Assembly (NCBI RefSeq): GCF_905475395.1
Contig: NC_058337.1
Span: forward strand, 105,146,368-105,210,367
Length of the DNA stretch: 64,000 nucleotides
Origin: Chrysoperla carnea
Taxonomy: Eukaryota > Arthropoda > Insecta > Neuroptera > Chrysopidae
Reading direction: 5' to 3'
Shown here: in pieces, positions 60,244 to 64,000 of the stretch
How the letters are laid out: each line of letters begins with the position of its first letter
Position numbering within the stretch: the first letter of the stretch is position 1
Program-made: the position numbers and the translations under genes
Notes under the pieces: generated by a model
Databases searched by the model: none
Told to the model about the DNA's origin: nothing
The model's input: only the letters and a program-made list of their open reading frames with translations

Positions 60244-62793
60244 CTATTAGTATAGAAAGTTATTGTAATGGGCCCGATTTCCGAAATCGAAGTTTTCAAC
60301 ATAAGCTTTAACACCAATTTGAATAAGAAAATTTGGAGATCATACACCAATTTGTATGTGTAGGTGTGTTGTGGGTGCACTTACGTACGTTCGTGGTAAT
60401 TTTTTTCGTCGTTGATATCGCGCGAAGAAACAGTAACATTGACTTTGTTAAGTTGTCGATCGAAGCGTATTAACAGATATAAGATCCGAAAGGAATCTTA
60501 TTTCTAAATAGGAACTATATTTTATGCTGGTAAGTTATTTGTGCGAACCTCAAAGGTCGCACCAGACCCTAACCACGGCTTGTTATTTATTAACTTCTAT
60601 CAAATTAACAAAATTTGAAAAGGAGGCAAATTGTGAATTGTGATTGCTGTTACCAACTGTGTTCGTGAAATATCCAGTAAAATGAAGGTTGATAATCGAT
60701 TATCCTTTGCAAGTATGTTTATATCTAAAACATGCCAAATATCACGTTTATATTCAATAAAAAATTTTCACCGGACCAACCTGTGATAGTTTTCGGCGGT
60801 TCAAACAATTAAGTTCACATGAGGCCACTGTGATAACGACAGCAATCTCATTTCATTTTCAATTTATTCTTCAATTGTCAATTTACTCAGCTAGAGCTGC
60901 AATCATGATTTTAAGACTCCTTGTAATTACATGAATACATTATATAAAATGTCACTTATGGCCATAGTTAATTTTTGAATATTCAATGTTATTGTCGTAA
61001 TAATTTACTAACTTAGTGTGGTTATTTAACAATTGCTAGTTAATTTTCGAATTACTTTATAACAGCATGCACACTTTTTCGTTTAAAATAAGGCGAAAGC
61101 TATTTACCTTATTTCCTTTCAAAGAAAAGAAAGATAGAAGAATAGAAAAAAATGAATGGAGAAACAAATAAAACGTTGTTCACTTGAGGCTCAAGTCTTG
61201 AGCCCTGAAAGGACATAAAATTCGTCACCTAGATAATCTTATTTCTTTTTATTTCCTTTGGGATAGTAATATTTTTTTGTTATGTCTAACAATTTGATAA
61301 TATAATAAGATATTACCGGAACTAACAACCATAAAAATGTATAGAAAAGTCCTTATTTGTTCTGTTGTTGAATAACGAGAAAAATTACCCGTTGAAAAAT
61401 CAACGATACAATTAAAACAGGTATACCATACGGAAGAAAACCCAATTTTGGCTTTTTGTTTTGTGTATTCGAGCGAAATAAAATGACAATTATTCTTGAA
61501 ATTTATTCAATAATCAAAATTAAGTAGACTTAGACTTGTCTTTTGTTCTAATATATACTTTTATTCTTTAATAAAGTCTCGATTATTTTTCGAGCTCGAA
61601 TAATGCGTATTTATAAACGTGCCAAAAATCATAGCGGGAAAAACAAGTGGTATTGCGACATCTGCATATAGTATGAGGCTTAAGTCCATAACGTCGAGTT
61701 GAATGAACTATTTACTAATGTAAGTTGCACCAAAGTTTTTATACCATACAGTATTGTAAATAACGCCATAGTTTTGGATCTTACGGCAATATTATATAGA
61801 GTATTATCAGATACTTTTTGAGTGCCTGTCTCTATACTATACCAGCATTTTAATAAACATCATGCATTTCTTAACGCGTTCTTCCAATAAGAAAATATCA
61901 AATATTCAGTCGTCAAAAATAAACTTCTTCGTAACGTTGTTAGTAGCTCCACTATATTTTCCATGGTCTCTTACATGAAAAATGATTCAAACTTTTAGGT
62001 AGTGCCATTTGAATTTTTACATTTATACATAAAATTGTTTCTTATTCAGGAGGGTTACCTATAGTTACTACCATGTTTCATGTCAACAATAGCAGGCTAC
62101 ATACAGACACTTGTTTATTGATAACATTTAGTATTATTTAATAACAATTCAAATTATTATTATACAATAATGATTGCGTGACCGTTATGCTATTAAAAAT
62201 ACAAGACTACACCATATTAAAAATATAATATTCTAATAATATGCACATATTAAATATGTACCAATGTAATATGTACACATGGTAATTAACTTCGATTTAA
62301 TACACACTTGAACTTACAATATTACATCAGTTATGTAATTTTGTAATAAAAACATGTGCAGTGTTTGTTTTAACTTTTTGTTTCGTCTAGCTGTCTCGTC
62401 GGGTGTATTTTTTAACCGCACCGAAGAACTGATTATAAAGATCAAAGTGTAAGGACTACATTCGGAAAATATATAGTGCATACAATTTTAAATAGAAATA
62501 ATGTTTGTTTAGTCTGTGTACCATAAACGAGATAAGTATAAATTTCGATACGAACGCCGCGCTGGCATGGTTCTCGTTTGAATTTCAGATATTTCTTTCC
62601 TAATTGAACTTATGGATGAAATATATGTGTCGCTACAGAGAGCCTAAACGTTAACCAACGCTATATACCCTAATAAAGTAAATGAATTTAAGTCGAAAGA
62701 ATTAAAATTGTATTATTTTATTATCAAACTAAACCATATTAATATTAGAGCCACATTATGGATATTTATATTTCTCGAAAATGATTGCCCTGC
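60244..62793. other. Non-genic DNA
   Basis: 60290-60720 is less AT-rich than its surroundings (for example GATATCGCGCGAAG, AACCTCAAAGGTCGCACC) and may be old retroelement DNA, but it has no open frame. The rest is AT-rich with nothing recognised. Confidence 0.4.
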
Positions 62794-62814
62794 TATATAT
62801 ATATATATATATAT
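62794..62814. repeat. (TA)n microsatellite
   Basis: A simple TA dinucleotide run of about ten units, followed by two GCTTAT units. Confidence 0.85.
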
Positions 62815-63384
62815 GCTTATTCATATATATGCTTATTTACCACGTAGTAGAAAGAAAATTTTCCCGAATTTGAGTACTTTGAAAATCAATCCTAAATATG
62901 TCTGTGAATACTAAAAAGGAACTCATTTATTATTCTCATGAGTAATTTAAAAAATTAAACTGGAAAGCGGTGCATGCATATCACCATCTGTTTGACTAGA
63001 AATCCTGGTGTAAATTGTCATATTGTATAATATAATTAGTTTAATTTTAGGACATTTTTATGTGTTTTTATTTTTTATGAAAAATAATATTATTTGAATA
63101 GATTTAATTTGATTTTTTTGAGAGGGGTCACAAGTGTATAATTTTATGTTAATCAATCAAAAATTGTCTTAATGTAATTTTTGGTGTTATTAATTCTATT
63201 CCTGATATTAATTTGAATTATTTCAAAAATAATTTTTTTGTACCCATATGTATTATGTGTTGTAGAAATTAATTTTATAGCTAATTGACAGCGCCGGATT
63301 GAAGAACTTACGGGTAGTAGACACTTTTGACATTATCTCAATTTACGCGCTTGAGTAAAATTACGACAAATTTTATGAATAACG
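62815..63384. other. Non-genic AT-rich DNA
   Basis: Nothing recognised. Confidence 0.45.
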
Positions 63385-63634
63385 CAATACGGGAGTTTTC
63401 TGATGTCGAATTTGCCATATTACGTATAAAAATATGACTAGACTTTATATAATGATAAAATTTGAAAGTGAAATTAAAATTGATTAAAAACGAAGAAGTT
63501 ATAAGCATTCAAAGATTGTTGCCCACCTCCTTTTAGCAAAACAAAGTTTTATACGTATTTTTTTTGTATCTCTATGGTAATATCGGACATTAAGACGTCA
63601 CTAACCTATATCTAGTTCCTCTTTGTTTAAATAG
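63385..63634 (+). repeat. Repeat R2, copy 2
   Basis: Matches 37151-37378 in block order, including GAAGAAGTTATAAGCATTC and AAAGATTGTTGCC, and ends near CTCTTTGTTTAAATAG. A 76-codon ATG frame starts 5 bp later (63639-63869, beginning MYCENPSPEVIRK). It resembles no family I know. Confidence 0.65.
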
Positions 63635-63638
63635 TAGA

Positions 63639-63869
63639 ATGTACTGTGAGAATCCTTCGCCTGAAGTGATAAGAAAATTTTGTCAACATGCCTATTGGTA
63701 TAAGTTATTTTTTGGGCAGATAACTTTGAAATTGACTAATTCAAGAGGCGTCAAAATTGGATTGTGTTTGGGATCGAACGAGGATATTTTATGGTTATTA
63801 AATTTGATATTTACATTAATCAACAGTCAATTCATACTCATAAATGCCAAAAATAAAGTTGCAATTTAA
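63639..63869 (+). CDS. Hypothetical 76-aa ORF after repeat R2
   Basis: An ATG frame of 76 residues begins MYCENPSPEVIRKFCQHAYW. Its composition is less biased than that of most random frames here, and its C-terminal half is hydrophobic (LNLIFTLINSQFILINAK). I cannot name a family. Its position right after a repeated element suggests transposon origin, or chance. Confidence 0.15.
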   Translation: MYCENPSPEVIRKFCQHAYWYKLFFGQITLKLTNSRGVKIGLCLGSNEDILWLLNLIFTLINSQFILINAKNKVAI

Positions 63870-63877
63870 ATGCATAA

Positions 63878-64000
63878 ATGCAAAAATCATTCAATTCCTT
63901 CTCAGCTATGAACAAAAGTCTATCTTTGGCTCTGAATGCCAAGGCCAAATTCAATACTCTCAGTTATACCTCCGAGAATTCAGCAGATCTGAAAATATAT
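63878..64000 (+). CDS. Partial ORF running off the window end
   Basis: From an ATG preceded by TAA, 41 codons stay open to the last base. The frame begins MQKSFNSFSAMNKSLSLAL and continues Ala/Lys/Ser-rich. It is locally less AT-rich than the upstream DNA. It may be the start of a gene or of a transposon ORF; the window ends before it can be judged. Confidence 0.25.
   Translation, partial: MQKSFNSFSAMNKSLSLALNAKAKFNTLSYTSENSADLKIY

Noticed and set aside
1-64000. CRISPR arrays, bacterial operons or viral genome segments
   Set aside because: No regularly spaced repeats, no dense ORFs; the window is ordinary animal nuclear DNA.

Overview
The window is 64 kb of AT-rich nuclear DNA from an arthropod, most likely an insect. 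The evidence is three animal-type genes with GT-AG introns, two nuclear-type tRNA genes, and large amounts of degraded transposable-element sequence. Drosophila is unlikely, because one gene is a NOX4-like NADPH oxidase and Drosophila has only Nox5-type and Duox enzymes. The repeats remind me of hemipteran or neuropterid genomes, but I cannot fix the order.

Layout. 1-14.4 kb is non-genic with repeat relics, palindromes and a TTAA-flanked element. 14.43-19.5 kb holds a complete seven-exon Popeye-domain (POPDC/bves-like) gene on the plus strand, 406 aa when spliced. 19.5-31.6 kb is non-genic and carries copies of an interspersed repeat, RTE-like tails, a LINE RNase H scrap and a tRNA-derived SINE. 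31.64-38.73 kb holds a complete eleven-exon NOX4-like gene, 580 aa when spliced, plus strand. Its second intron contains a tRNA-Ala(AGC) gene and a long palindrome. 38.7-52.7 kb is non-genic, with a Helitron relic between inverted arms, a tRNA-Thr(AGT) gene and a palindromic MITE. 52.69-53.80 kb is an intronless neurogenin/tap-type bHLH gene. 53.8-64 kb is repeat-rich and includes a striking element with ~500-bp, almost identical inverted arms (58.40-60.24 kb).

The three protein genes have unrelated roles: a cAMP-binding membrane protein, a ROS-producing flavocytochrome and a proneural transcription factor. They are simply neighbours on one strand. Exon models were assembled by hand from splice sites, reading phase and family similarity. 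Both multi-exon models close in frame, which is strong internal support.

The most notable non-genic signal is the density of foldback structures. There are at least seven palindromes from about 130 bp to 1.85 kb. Three share termini and form one MITE family. The youngest, at 58.4-60.2 kb, could produce a long hairpin RNA.
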